Assembly: GCF_003952425.1 (NCBI RefSeq)
Contig: NZ_CP034449.1
Span: 5,568,001 to 5,632,000, forward strand
Direction of reading: 5' to 3'
Origin: Mesorhizobium sp. M2A.F.Ca.ET.046.03.2.1
Lineage (GTDB): Bacteria; Pseudomonadota; Alphaproteobacteria; Rhizobiales; Rhizobiaceae
DNA: 64,000 nucleotides
Position 1 is the stretch's first letter. Each line of letters begins with the position of its first letter. The notes below the pieces were generated by a model that had not been told where the DNA came from, made no database searches, and was given only the letters and a program-made list of their open reading frames with translations. Positions 47,577-56,338 of this stretch are shown here, in pieces. The translations under genes were made by a program, and so were the position numbers.

Positions 47577-48992
47577 ATGGCTTTGAGCGACCTCAATCCC
47601 GTCGAACGCAACGAGGAAGGCATCGCCGCGGTGCTCGGCATCCTCAAGCAGCGCTTCGGCGAGCGCTTCCAGACCGGCGAGGCGATACGCGGCCAGCACG
47701 CGCACACCACCACTTATATCCCGACCCAGGCGCCGGACGGCGTCGCCTTCGTCGAAACGACCGAGGACGTGCAGGAGATCGTGCGCGCCTGCGCTGCCCA
47801 CCGCGTGCCGGTGATCGCCTTCGGCGTCGGCTCCTCGCTCGAGGGCCACACCAATGCGCCGGGCGGCGGCATTTCGATCGACACCTCGCGCATGAACCGG
47901 ATCCTCGCCGTCAATCCGCAGGACCTCGACTGCACGATCGAGCCCGGCGTGACGCGCGAGGACCTCAACAGGTATCTGCGCGACACCGGCCTGTTCTTTC
48001 CGATCGATCCTGGCGCCAATGCCTCGCTGGGCGGCATGGCGGCGACCAGGGCCTCGGGCACCAACGCGGTGCGCTACGGCACGATGCGGGAAAATGTGCT
48101 GTCGCTCACCGCTGTCATGGCCGACGGCGAGACAGTGACGACCGGCAAGCGGGCGAAGAAAAGCTCGGCCGGCTACGACCTGACCCGGCTCTTGGTCGGC
48201 TCGGAAGGCACGCTCGGCATCATCACCTCGCTGACGCTCCGGCTTCAGGGCATTCCGCAGGCGATCTCCGGCGGCGTGTGCCCCTTTCCGAGCTTGGAGG
48301 CGGCGTGCAACACGGTGATCGCGACCATCCAAATGGGCATTCCAGTGGCGCGCATCGAGCTGGTCAACGCGCTGCAGATGCGGGCGATGAAGAATTATTC
48401 CAAGCTCGACTATCCGGAGAGTCCGTGCCTCTTCGTCGAGTTCCACGGCAGCGATGCGGGCGTGGCCGAACAGGCCGAGACGTTCGGCATGATCGCGAAG
48501 GAGAATGGCGGCGGGCCGTTCCTGTGGACCAGCGTCGCGGAAGAGCGGACCAAGCTCTGGAAGGCGCGGCACGACGCCTATTGGTCGTCGCTGACGCTGC
48601 GCCCCGGCGCCAAGGGCCTGTCGACCGATGTCTGCGTGCCGATCTCGCGGCTTGCCGAATGCGTCACCGAAACCGAAGCCGACATCGCCGAGATGGGACT
48701 GATCGCGCCGATCGTCGGCCATGCCGGCGACGGCAATTTCCACGTGCTGGTGCTGATGGATGTCGACAACCCGGCCGAGATCGCGCTTGCCGAACAATTC
48801 GTCGCCAGGCTCAACATGCGCGCGATCGCCATGGAAGGAACCTGCACCGGCGAGCACGGCATCGGCCAGGGCAAGGTCGGTTTCCTCCGCCACGAGCTCG
48901 GCCATGGCGTCGACGTCATGCGCACGATCAAGCAGGCGCTCGACCCGCTCAACATCATGAATCCCGGCAAGATTCTGCCGGCGGCGGGGTAA
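47577..48992 (+). CDS. FAD-binding oxidoreductase, D-lactate dehydrogenase/glycolate oxidase GlcD-like
   Basis: A 471-residue flavoprotein of the vanillyl-alcohol oxidase fold. The FAD domain lies at about residues 40-215 (VPVIAFGVGSSLEGHTN, IDPGANASLGGMAATRASG, GSEGTLGIIT). The C-terminal domain has GHAGDGNFHVLVLMD and ends GTCTGEHGIGQGK with LDPLNIMNPGKI, which marks D-2-hydroxyacid dehydrogenases that pass electrons to cytochrome c or quinone. GGAGG lies five bases before the ATG. Confidence 0.92.
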   Translation: MALSDLNPVERNEEGIAAVLGILKQRFGERFQTGEAIRGQHAHTTTYIPTQAPDGVAFVETTEDVQEIVRACAAHRVPVIAFGVGSSLEGHTNAPGGGISIDTSRMNRILAVNPQDLDCTIEPGVTREDLNRYLRDTGLFFPIDPGANASLGGMAATRASGTNAVRYGTMRENVLSLTAVMADGETVTTGKRAKKSSAGYDLTRLLVGSEGTLGIITSLTLRLQGIPQAISGGVCPFPSLEAACNTVIATIQMGIPVARIELVNALQMRAMKNYSKLDYPESPCLFVEFHGSDAGVAEQAETFGMIAKENGGGPFLWTSVAEERTKLWKARHDAYWSSLTLRPGAKGLSTDVCVPISRLAECVTETEADIAEMGLIAPIVGHAGDGNFHVLVLMDVDNPAEIALAEQFVARLNMRAIAMEGTCTGEHGIGQGKVGFLRHELGHGVDVMRTIKQALDPLNIMNPGKILPAAG

Positions 48993-49006
48993 CGCGCCGC
49001 CCCGGT

Positions 49007-49975
49007 CTATTCCGCCGCGCCTTCGACCAGCTTCTGCAGCATGGGCCGCGTCGGCGCGAAAAAGGTCGTGCCGGTGTGCGGGGTGGAGAAGTCGAGCAGC
49101 CGGTCATAGGCGCCGGGCGGCTCGCCGACATACATGCGCTGCAGCATCTTTTCGATCACCCACAGATAGCGCGTGTAGCCGATGAAATAGGTGCCGAACT
49201 CGTTCTGCCCGGGACGACCGAACGGCATGTTGTCGCGCAAAATATCGTATTCATTGCCGGCGTCGTCCTCGATCGTGGCCAGAGACTTGTGCGACTTGCG
49301 CGGCTTGTCGTCGTCATCGATCTCGATGTTGTCGATCTTGGTGCGGCCGATGATCTCTTCCTGAACGTGGGTCGGCGTTTCTTTCCAGGCCGCCATGTTG
49401 TGCAGGTATTTCTGCACGACGACGTAGCTGCCGCCGGCAAAGTCGCCGTCCTCGTCGCCGACCAAGGCGGAGGCCGGCAGGTCGAGGCCGGTCGGATTCG
49501 CGGTGCCGTCGACGAAGCCGAGCAGGTCGCGGGCGTCGAAATAGCGAAAGCCTGAGACCTCGTCGACGACGGTCACGCTGCCGCCAAGGGCGTCCAGCAG
49601 GATGCGCTCGAATTCGAAGCACATGTCGGGCCGCTCTGCACGGATGTGGAACAGGAGATCGCCCCGCGTCGAGGGCGCCGAATGCGCCGCGCCCTCGATC
49701 GGCGCGAAGGGTTTCAGCTCGCGCGGCCGCCGGTTGGGCGACAAACGGTTCCAGAGCCCGACGCCGACGCCGGCGATGCAGGACAGCCGGCCCGACAGGT
49801 CGCGGAAGCCGACATTCTTGACCAGATCGTCGAGCTCGCTGAGCACCGAGGCGGCGGTCGAAAGCGCGGCCTGGTCGCTGCCGACCGTGACGACGAGGAA
49901 AATCGCGGCTGTCGACAGCGGAGCGTCGACGCTCTGCGCGTCGATGGGCACTCTATCCCAGTTCTTGCCTGACAT
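49007..49975 (-). CDS. DyP-type haem peroxidase
   Basis: A 322-residue dye-decolourising peroxidase. The GXXDG motif is GFVDGTANP and gives the distal aspartate; the proximal histidine is probably in THVQEEIIGR. RLSCIAGVGVGLWNRL and FGTYFIGYTRYLWVIEKML are typical for the bacterial, shorter DyP group. No signal peptide is visible, so it may be cytosolic or carried in an encapsulin; no encapsulin gene is nearby. GGAG precedes the ATG, and an apparent extension of this frame to 51658 is antisense to the next gene. Confidence 0.92.
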   Translation of the reverse strand: MSGKNWDRVPIDAQSVDAPLSTAAIFLVVTVGSDQAALSTAASVLSELDDLVKNVGFRDLSGRLSCIAGVGVGLWNRLSPNRRPRELKPFAPIEGAAHSAPSTRGDLLFHIRAERPDMCFEFERILLDALGGSVTVVDEVSGFRYFDARDLLGFVDGTANPTGLDLPASALVGDEDGDFAGGSYVVVQKYLHNMAAWKETPTHVQEEIIGRTKIDNIEIDDDDKPRKSHKSLATIEDDAGNEYDILRDNMPFGRPGQNEFGTYFIGYTRYLWVIEKMLQRMYVGEPPGAYDRLLDFSTPHTGTTFFAPTRPMLQKLVEGAAE

Positions 49976-50161
49976 CGGGGACGCTCCGTGTTGGGTATGG
50001 CGGCCAGGGACGTGGCCGGATGGGCAGGGATTCGCAAAAGAGATATCCCGACGACGAGCGGTCGCGCAACTGGAGACATTGGCGGCTGCCGCACGTTGAA
50101 TTGCCTCTTTATGGACACGCGGATGCAGGTAGAGTGCGGCTGACTTCAACCTGGGAAACAG

Positions 50162-53100
50162 ATGCTCGCCCGCCTGTTCGTGATCTTCGGTGGCCTGTTC
50201 GTGCTGGTGCTGTGCGCGGCGCTGGTGGTGCCGTATTTCATCGACTGGACGGGCTATCGGGGCGATTTCGAGCGCGAGGCCAGCGCCATACTCGGCCGCA
50301 AGGTGACGGTGAAGGGCGATGCGACGGCACGGCTGTTGCCGTTTCCCTCGGTGACCTTCTCGAATGTCGAGGTGGCCGGCGGCCCTGAAGGCCAGCCGGC
50401 GATGACGGTCGAGACCTTCTCCATGGATGCGGAGCTTGCCCCCTTCCTGCGCGGCGAGGTGCTGATCTTCGACATGCGGCTGGTGCACCCCAGGGCTATC
50501 ATTAATGTCGCCGGCGACGGCACCGTCGATTGGGCGATCCGGCCTTCGACGCCGTTCGATCCGGGTCAGATCGCCATCGAGAAGCTGACGGTGACCGAGG
50601 GACAGATCGAGTTGCGCCATGCCGCCGGCGGACGCAGCCATCTGGTCTCCGAGATCAACTCGACGATTTCGGCCAAGGCGCTCACCGGTCCATGGCGCAT
50701 GGACGGAACGCTGCGCTTCGACGGCCTGCGCGCGGACGTCTCGGCCTCGACCGGCAAGGTCGAGGCCGACGGCCAGATGCGGCTCAGGCTCAAAGCCGAT
50801 CCCGGTGCCTATCCGCTGATCATCGAGACCGACGGCAATGCCGGCATCGTCAAGGGCGCCGCGGTCTATTCCGGCCAGTTCAAGATATCGGGCGCGGACA
50901 AGAACTCGGCCGAGCTGCGTGGCAATGACGGCCAGCCGGTCAAGATCAGCACCGGCAAGCCCGACCCGGGCTTTCGGCTGAACGGCAAGTTCGCGCTCGA
51001 CCACCAGAAGCTCAATGTCGACGAGTTCCGCTTCGAGACCGGGCCGCTCGACAATCCCTATACCGCCGACGGCAAAGCCTCCGTCGATCTCGGCCTGAAG
51101 CCGCATTTCGCCGTGGAGGCCAGCGGCGCGCAGGTTCAGTTCGACGAGGCCGTCGGCGGAGCCGCCGGTTCGGGTTTCACACTCGATCAGCGCATCGCGG
51201 CTTTCGAGCAGACGCTGCAGCACATGCCGAAGCCGACGATACCGGGCACGCTCGAGGTGCGGTTGCCGGCGGTGGTGGCGGGCGACACGACGGTGCGCGA
51301 CGTGCGGCTGTCGGCCGAGCCGGTCGAAGGGGGCTGGTCGGTCAAGTCGCTTGCCGCGACGCTGCCTGGCCGCACGACGCTCGAAGCAGACGGCATGCTG
51401 AGCGTCGAGGACCATTTCGGCTTCACCGGCTCGTTGCTGCTCGCCGTCGGGCAGCCTTCCGGCTTTGCCGCCTGGCTGTCGAAGGATGTCGACGAGGCGA
51501 TCCGCCGGCTGCCCGCTGCAGGCTTCAAGGCCAAGGTCGACCTCAGCGAGAACCGGCAGTCCTTCAGCGACCTCGAGCTCATCCTGGGCAAGGCGAAATT
51601 TTCCGGCAGCATCGATTCCACCCAGCCGGATGGCGCCAGGCCTTCCGTGCTGATGCAACTGACGGGCGGCGAGATGGATCTGGACGGGCTCGCGGCCTTC
51701 GCTTCGATCTTCATCAGCGACAAGGGCGCTAACCGCTTTTCGGACCGCGATCTCGATTTCCAGATCAAGGCAGGTCCGGTCAGCGCCCTAGGCCTCAGCG
51801 CCGATACGGTCGATACCGCGCTGCGGCTGCGCGAGGGCCTGCTCGAGATCGACCGGCTGTCGATCGGCGGCCTGGCCGGCGCCTCGATCAGCGCCACGGG
51901 CCGGGTCAAGGATTTTCCGCAAAGCCCGACCGGCAAGCTCAACGCCTCCATCGTTGCTGTGGACCTCAAGCCGCTGATCGATGTCGCGGCCGAGCATTAT
52001 CCCGACAATGCCGTGCTCAAAGGCCTGGCAAGCCGCGCGGCGGCCTATCCCGAACTGTTCCAAGATGCGCGCATCGATCTCCTGACCAGCGCCGCCGACA
52101 ATGGCGACGGCACCACGGGCCTGGCGCTCTCGGCCCAGGGCAATGCCGGCGGCTCGGCCTTCTCAGCTTCGCTTTCCGGCAAGGGAAGCGCAGACAAGCT
52201 CACCGAGGCGCCGGTGTCGATCACCTTCAACGCCCGCAACGACAATGCCACGACGCTGCTGGCGCTTTACGGCCTGCCGGCGCTGCCGCTCGGCATGCTC
52301 GGCCACGCCAACACCGACGTCTCGGCGAAGGGCTCGGTCGCCGGCGGTCTCGCGACCAGCTTCAATCTGACCGCCGACGACTTCAGGGCGAGCTTCGACG
52401 GAACGGTCGCCGATACGGCGCAAGGCCCTACAGCCAAGGGCAAGGTCAATCTTGAAGCCGCCGATATCGAGCCGTGGCTGATGACCACAGGGGTAGGCCT
52501 GCCCGGCATGGGAATGGGCACGTCGACGTCGCTGGCGGCCGATGCCGATTTCGGCAACGGGCTCCTGGTGCTGAGCGGCCTCACCGGCTCAATCAACAAG
52601 GCGGCGGTGTCCGGCGACATCAACATCGACGCCAAGGATGGGCTGCCGCATCTTGCCGGGGCGCTGGCGCTTGACGAGCTCGACCTCGATCCACTGGCGG
52701 TCTCGCTGTTCGGCGACCAGTCCTTCGCGTCCGCCAAGGGCGGATGGCCGACGACGCCGTTCAGCCAGAAGTCGACCCTGCCGTTCAACGCCGACCTCGA
52801 TCTCGACACATCGGCGCTGGCCGTCGGGCCCTTCGCGACTGCGCATGACGCCGCCTTCTCGCTGAAGCTCGATCGCGAAGGCATCCACGTCTCCGATCTC
52901 AAGGCGAAGCTCTATGGCGGCGATCTGACCGGCCTGTTCGACCTGAAGAACACGGAAGGCACCGGCCTGTTCTCCGGCCAGATGCGACTGGCCGGCGGCG
53001 ATCTTTCCGCGGTCCTGCCGGGCGCCGGTATCGGCGGCAGCGGTGATCTTTCGGCGGCGCTGTCGACCAGCGGCAAATCGGTCGACGCCATGATCGCCGC

Positions 53101-54091
53101 TCTGTCCGGATCCGGCACCGCAGCCCTGAAGGGCTTGAAGGTGGGCGGCATCAATCCGGACGGCTTTGCCGCCATCATCGCCAAGGCCGATGCGATCGGG
53201 CGCGACATCGACACGGCCAAGACGGCTGAGTTCGCGCCGCAGATCGCCGGGGAGGGCAGCTTCGCCGCCGGCGACACGGACGTGGCCTTCACCGTCGCCA
53301 ACGGGACGCTGCGGGCGCCGCCGATCAGCCTCGACAGTCCCGGCGCGAGCTTGTCCGCCGATGTGACCGCCGATCTCAACACCAGCACCGTCACCGCAAA
53401 GGGGACATTGACCTATCGTCCCGGCGACGAGGCGCTGGTCGGCTCGGAGCCTGCCGTCAATTTCAGCCTGGCCGGCCCGGTCGGGGGCGCTGCGCCCCAA
53501 TTCGACAGCGGTCCGCTGGCGCAATTCCTGACGCAGCGCGCGCTGGAGAAGGAGCAGCAGCGGGTCGAGGCGATGCAAGCGGCGCTGCTCGAGAAGCAGC
53601 GGCTGCGACGCGAGGCGCGCTATTTCGCGGCGCTGCAGACGGAGCGCGACAAGGCGGCCGAGGAGTTGCGCCGGCAAGAGGAAGAAGCGCGGCAGAAAGC
53701 CGAGGCGGAGGCCAGGGCGAAAGCCGAAGCAGAAGCGCAGGCACAGGCGGAAGCCGAGGCAAAAGCCAAGGCCGACGAAGAGGCGAAGGCGAAGGCGGAA
53801 GCCGACGCCAAGGCGCAGGCCGAAGCGGACGCCAAGGCGAAGGCTGATCAACAGGCGAAGGCCGAGGCCGAGCAGCGGGCTGCGGACGAGGCGGCCAAGG
53901 CGCAGGCCGAGGCCGATCGCAAGAAGGCGGAGCAGGCGAAGCTGGAAGCAGCACGCAAGGCGGCTCAGCAGGCGCCAAAGGCGGACCAGTCACTCCCCGG
54001 CGTCAATGACGGTTCGAGTCCGCCGCCGGCCAAGCCGAAGGCCAATCCGTTCACGATCGACAATCTGCTGAAGTCGCTCGACGGCGGTTGA
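50162..54091 (+). CDS. Large AsmA family protein with Ala/Glu/Lys-rich tail
   Basis: A 1309-residue membrane-anchored protein. One N-terminal transmembrane segment (VIFGGLFVLVLCAALVVPYF) is followed by the AsmA domain (DFEREASAILGRKVTVKGDA, then RLLPFPSVTFSNVEV). A long beta-groove part runs to about residue 1120. AsmA-like proteins act in the periplasm in phospholipid transport between the membranes. Residues about 1125-1275 are a coiled-coil tail built from short Ala/Glu/Lys/Asp repeats and encoded by repetitive DNA. It starts 186 bp from the divergent DyP gene. Confidence 0.92.
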   Translation: MLARLFVIFGGLFVLVLCAALVVPYFIDWTGYRGDFEREASAILGRKVTVKGDATARLLPFPSVTFSNVEVAGGPEGQPAMTVETFSMDAELAPFLRGEVLIFDMRLVHPRAIINVAGDGTVDWAIRPSTPFDPGQIAIEKLTVTEGQIELRHAAGGRSHLVSEINSTISAKALTGPWRMDGTLRFDGLRADVSASTGKVEADGQMRLRLKADPGAYPLIIETDGNAGIVKGAAVYSGQFKISGADKNSAELRGNDGQPVKISTGKPDPGFRLNGKFALDHQKLNVDEFRFETGPLDNPYTADGKASVDLGLKPHFAVEASGAQVQFDEAVGGAAGSGFTLDQRIAAFEQTLQHMPKPTIPGTLEVRLPAVVAGDTTVRDVRLSAEPVEGGWSVKSLAATLPGRTTLEADGMLSVEDHFGFTGSLLLAVGQPSGFAAWLSKDVDEAIRRLPAAGFKAKVDLSENRQSFSDLELILGKAKFSGSIDSTQPDGARPSVLMQLTGGEMDLDGLAAFASIFISDKGANRFSDRDLDFQIKAGPVSALGLSADTVDTALRLREGLLEIDRLSIGGLAGASISATGRVKDFPQSPTGKLNASIVAVDLKPLIDVAAEHYPDNAVLKGLASRAAAYPELFQDARIDLLTSAADNGDGTTGLALSAQGNAGGSAFSASLSGKGSADKLTEAPVSITFNARNDNATTLLALYGLPALPLGMLGHANTDVSAKGSVAGGLATSFNLTADDFRASFDGTVADTAQGPTAKGKVNLEAADIEPWLMTTGVGLPGMGMGTSTSLAADADFGNGLLVLSGLTGSINKAAVSGDINIDAKDGLPHLAGALALDELDLDPLAVSLFGDQSFASAKGGWPTTPFSQKSTLPFNADLDLDTSALAVGPFATAHDAAFSLKLDREGIHVSDLKAKLYGGDLTGLFDLKNTEGTGLFSGQMRLAGGDLSAVLPGAGIGGSGDLSAALSTSGKSVDAMIAALSGSGTAALKGLKVGGINPDGFAAIIAKADAIGRDIDTAKTAEFAPQIAGEGSFAAGDTDVAFTVANGTLRAPPISLDSPGASLSADVTADLNTSTVTAKGTLTYRPGDEALVGSEPAVNFSLAGPVGGAAPQFDSGPLAQFLTQRALEKEQQRVEAMQAALLEKQRLRREARYFAALQTERDKAAEELRRQEEEARQKAEAEARAKAEAEAQAQAEAEAKAKADEEAKAKAEADAKAQAEADAKAKADQQAKAEAEQRAADEAAKAQAEADRKKAEQAKLEAARKAAQQAPKADQSLPGVNDGSSPPPAKPKANPFTIDNLLKSLDGG

Positions 54092-54146
54092 GCTTTCGCG
54101 CGGCGGAGCTGGTCCCCAGCACAGGGATTTGACCGGTCGGCTCTGC

Positions 54147-54252
54147 AAAGCGCGTCGCAATCTTTCAGATTCGCTCCATGCGCTTTAGGTTTTTGATTTT
54201 GCGCATGTCTTTATCCCGAAACCGGGTCCCACTTTCGGGAGACATGCTTTAA
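54147..54252 (+). repeat. Palindromic intergenic repeat (family B, copy 2)
   Basis: Nearly identical to the element at 18153: arms AAAGCGC/GCGCTTT then GCATGTCT/AGACATGC around CCCGAAA/TTTCGGG. It lies in the 262-bp gap between the convergent AsmA and RHH genes. The rest of the gap has no visible feature. Confidence 0.85.
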
Positions 54253-54353
54253 CGTTGGCAGGGGGCAAGCGTTGGAGATCGGCCGAAACGCCCATCGCGA
54301 TCGTTGTTGGGCGGCCTCAAGCAATCCCCGGCGATCCGGTTTAAAAGCAACCC

Positions 54354-54581
54354 TCAGGATCCAGCGCCGCCGCGTTTCGCCCAGGCCAGCACATAGAGCC
54401 TCAGCGCGGACGACAGGTTCGCGTCGCGGGTGCGCGTCTCATCGATCTCGGCGACCAGGGCCGCGAGCGACAGCGAACGCTGCGCGGCGATGGCGACGAG
54501 GTCGTCGTAGAAGGGTTGCTCCAGGGAAAAGCTGGTGCGGTGACCACGGATCGTTACCGAACGTTTTTCGACCGCGGCCAT
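54354..54581 (-). CDS. Ribbon-helix-helix domain protein (RHH_4 type)
   Basis: A 75-residue protein with EKRSVTIRGHRTSFSLEQPF as the ribbon strand, then FYDDLVAIAAQRSLSLAALVAEI as the first helices. This matches the RHH_4 family of small alphaproteobacterial DNA-binding-like proteins. It is the third gene of the sspB-DUF4169-RHH set, with a 9-bp gap. Its target is unknown. Confidence 0.87.
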   Translation of the reverse strand: MAAVEKRSVTIRGHRTSFSLEQPFYDDLVAIAAQRSLSLAALVAEIDETRTRDANLSSALRLYVLAWAKRGGAGS

Positions 54582-54590
54582 TGCTTTGAC

Positions 54591-54788
54591 TCAGCGCTTG
54601 CCGGGGTCGTCGGGCTTTTCCCGGCGATGGCCGGCCATGAATGTCTCGGCCTTCTCCGATGTCAGCCGGTCGCGCTCGCGCTCCGCCTTCGAGCGGCCGT
54701 GCAACGCCCGGTTCTCGCTCGCCTGGCGTTCTTTCTCGCTGCGCGCTTTCTGCTTGCGGGCCTGGCGGAGATTGATGACCTCGCCCAT
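54591..54788 (-). CDS. DUF4169 family protein
   Basis: A 65-residue highly charged protein. The opening MGEVINLRQARKQKARSEKE is the family signature, and the remainder is Arg/Glu/Lys-rich (KAERERDRLTSEKAETFMAG). It has no known function. It lies between the SspB and RHH genes with gaps of about 9 bp. Confidence 0.87.
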   Translation of the reverse strand: MGEVINLRQARKQKARSEKERQASENRALHGRSKAERERDRLTSEKAETFMAGHRREKPDDPGKR

Positions 54789-54797
54789 GGCGCCGGA

Positions 54798-55328
54798 CTA
54801 CTTCTTGCGGAAGGCGTCGAGCGAGACGACGTCGGCGCCTTTGCCGCCGGTCTCGGCGACCGCCGGCTTCTTTTCGCTCTCGGCGGCCTTCTTCTTGGTT
54901 TCCGGCTTCTTCTCGGGAACGACGGCGATCGGTTCAGGCGCCGGAGCGGCGGCCTCGTCTTCCACGCTCTCCGTCTTGACGTCGAATTCGAGCTCGAAAT
55001 TGACCGACGGATCGTAGAAGCCGCGAACCGCGGAGAAGGGGATCTCGAGCTTTTCTGGAACGTCGGAGAAGGAAAGTCCGACCTCGAAGCCGGCATCCGT
55101 CACCTTGAGGTCCCAATACTGGAACTGGATGACGATGGTCATCTGCTCCGGATAGCGCTCGCGCAACCGCGACGAGATGCGCACCCCCGGCGCGCCGGTC
55201 AGGAAGGTGATGAAGAAATGATGATTGCCCGGAAGGCCGGTGCGCGCGACCTCGGCCAGGACCTTGCGCATGACGCCGCGCAGTGCCTCCTGGGCCAGAA
55301 TGTCGTAGCGGATGTGGTCGTCGGCCAT
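54798..55328 (-). CDS. SspB-family ClpXP adaptor
   Basis: A 176-residue protein of the SspB family, which in alphaproteobacteria delivers ssrA-tagged and other proteins to the ClpXP protease. The N-terminal core reads IRYDILAQEALRGVMRKVL, then HHFFITFLTGAPGVRISSRL and FYDPSVNFELEFD. A Lys/Glu/Ala-rich linker (about 120-160) ends in a short tail (VVSLDAFRKK) that probably docks on ClpX. The tmRNA gene whose tag it would recognise is in this same window at 58.3 kb. The ATG is the first good one after a long open region. Confidence 0.9.
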   Translation of the reverse strand: MADDHIRYDILAQEALRGVMRKVLAEVARTGLPGNHHFFITFLTGAPGVRISSRLRERYPEQMTIVIQFQYWDLKVTDAGFEVGLSFSDVPEKLEIPFSAVRGFYDPSVNFELEFDVKTESVEDEAAAPAPEPIAVVPEKKPETKKKAAESEKKPAVAETGGKGADVVSLDAFRKK

Positions 55329-55444
55329 GTGATGGTCGGGTTCCGTTGAATCGTCCGCATAGCTGTAATCAAGCTTGAGCGCGGCGTAAACCGCATATAG
55401 GCGCAAAGCGGTGAGGCCAAGAGGGGCGCCAGCGATTTGATCGC

Positions 55445-56128
55445 TCAGGCGTGAACGAGTGTGGCCTGTTTGCCGGCTGGCGACTTCTTTCTGACGAAGG
55501 CGCTGAGGAAGGTCTGCACGCCGTTGGTGGCGGAGCGCAGCACCTCTTCCTCGGTTGGCACGCCGCCTAGCATGAACGTGATCTGAAGCTCGGCGTTGAC
55601 GAGGGCAAGGAACTGGCGCGCCGCGACGTCCGGATCGCCGATCGAGAGATGCCCGGCAAAGGCAAGCCGGGCGAAACGGGCGGCGAGCGCCGACCATGTG
55701 CGGCCCGGGCCCTGCTCGCGCCATTCCGCAAACAGTTCCGGATAACGCTCGCCTTCGGCCTGGATCAGCTTGCGCAGGAAACGGCCATCGCGGTTGCAGA
55801 TGCAATTGCGGTTCATGCGCACCGCGAAGGCGATCAGGTCGGCCTCGAGGTCGGTGGGCTGGTCGGGGAAGCTGGCGATGGTGCTGAAGATGCCGGCATT
55901 GCAGCGCTCTGTCAGATCGCGCACGACGGCGACAAAGAGGTTTTCCTTGTCGCCATGATGGTTGTAGACGGTCTGCCGCGATACGCCGGCCTCGGCCGCG
56001 ATCAGGTCGATATTGGCGCCGGCATAGCCTTCGCGGCAGAAGACGGAAGCGGCTGCATCCACCACCGACACGCGCTTGGCCTCATGGCTGCGTGGCGGGA
56101 AAGTGTCAGGAGAAACGCCGTGCCTCAT
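55445..56128 (-). CDS. TetR family transcriptional regulator
   Basis: A 227-residue regulator. The helix-turn-helix lies near residues 20-65 (VVDAAASVFCREGYAGANID, then AGVSRQTVYNHHGDKENLF). The C-terminal half (about 85-200) resembles AcrR-type C-terminal domains. It is divergent from a Bcr/CflA-type MFS pump, whose promoter carries the palindrome TGGACA-AGCC-TGTCTA, so it probably represses that pump. Confidence 0.92.
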   Translation of the reverse strand: MRHGVSPDTFPPRSHEAKRVSVVDAAASVFCREGYAGANIDLIAAEAGVSRQTVYNHHGDKENLFVAVVRDLTERCNAGIFSTIASFPDQPTDLEADLIAFAVRMNRNCICNRDGRFLRKLIQAEGERYPELFAEWREQGPGRTWSALAARFARLAFAGHLSIGDPDVAARQFLALVNAELQITFMLGGVPTEEEVLRSATNGVQTFLSAFVRKKSPAGKQATLVHA

Positions 56129-56148
56129 GGAAATCCATATAGCGGTGA

Positions 56149-56177
56149 TTGACGAATTGGACAAGCCTGTCTAAATT
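56149..56177 (+). promoter_or_regulatory. Promoter with TetR-type operator for the MFS pump
   Basis: TTGACG (56149-56154), a 17-bp spacer and TAAATT (56172-56177) form a good promoter reading towards the MFS gene. The palindrome TGGACA-AGCC-TGTCTA (56158-56173) fills the spacer and touches the -10 box, ideal for repression by the divergent TetR protein. The leader is long, about 160 bp to the chosen ATG. Confidence 0.7.
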
Positions 56178-56338
56178 TGTGGACACAACGAAGGGAAATC
56201 CCGCTGAAGAGACGAATATGTTCGCCTGATAAGGCGAATGAATTCACTCTCATTGTAGGATTCCCCGCGGGATGGAACGTCCTGGGTTCAGACGCCGGTA
56301 TTGAGCGGCGGCAACCAGATCCGAAAAGAGCCTTTATC

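Noticed and set aside
49007..51658. 883-codon minus-strand frame extending beyond the DyP gene
   Set aside because: Only the part from 49975 downwards is DyP; the rest is antisense to the AsmA gene and lacks homology.
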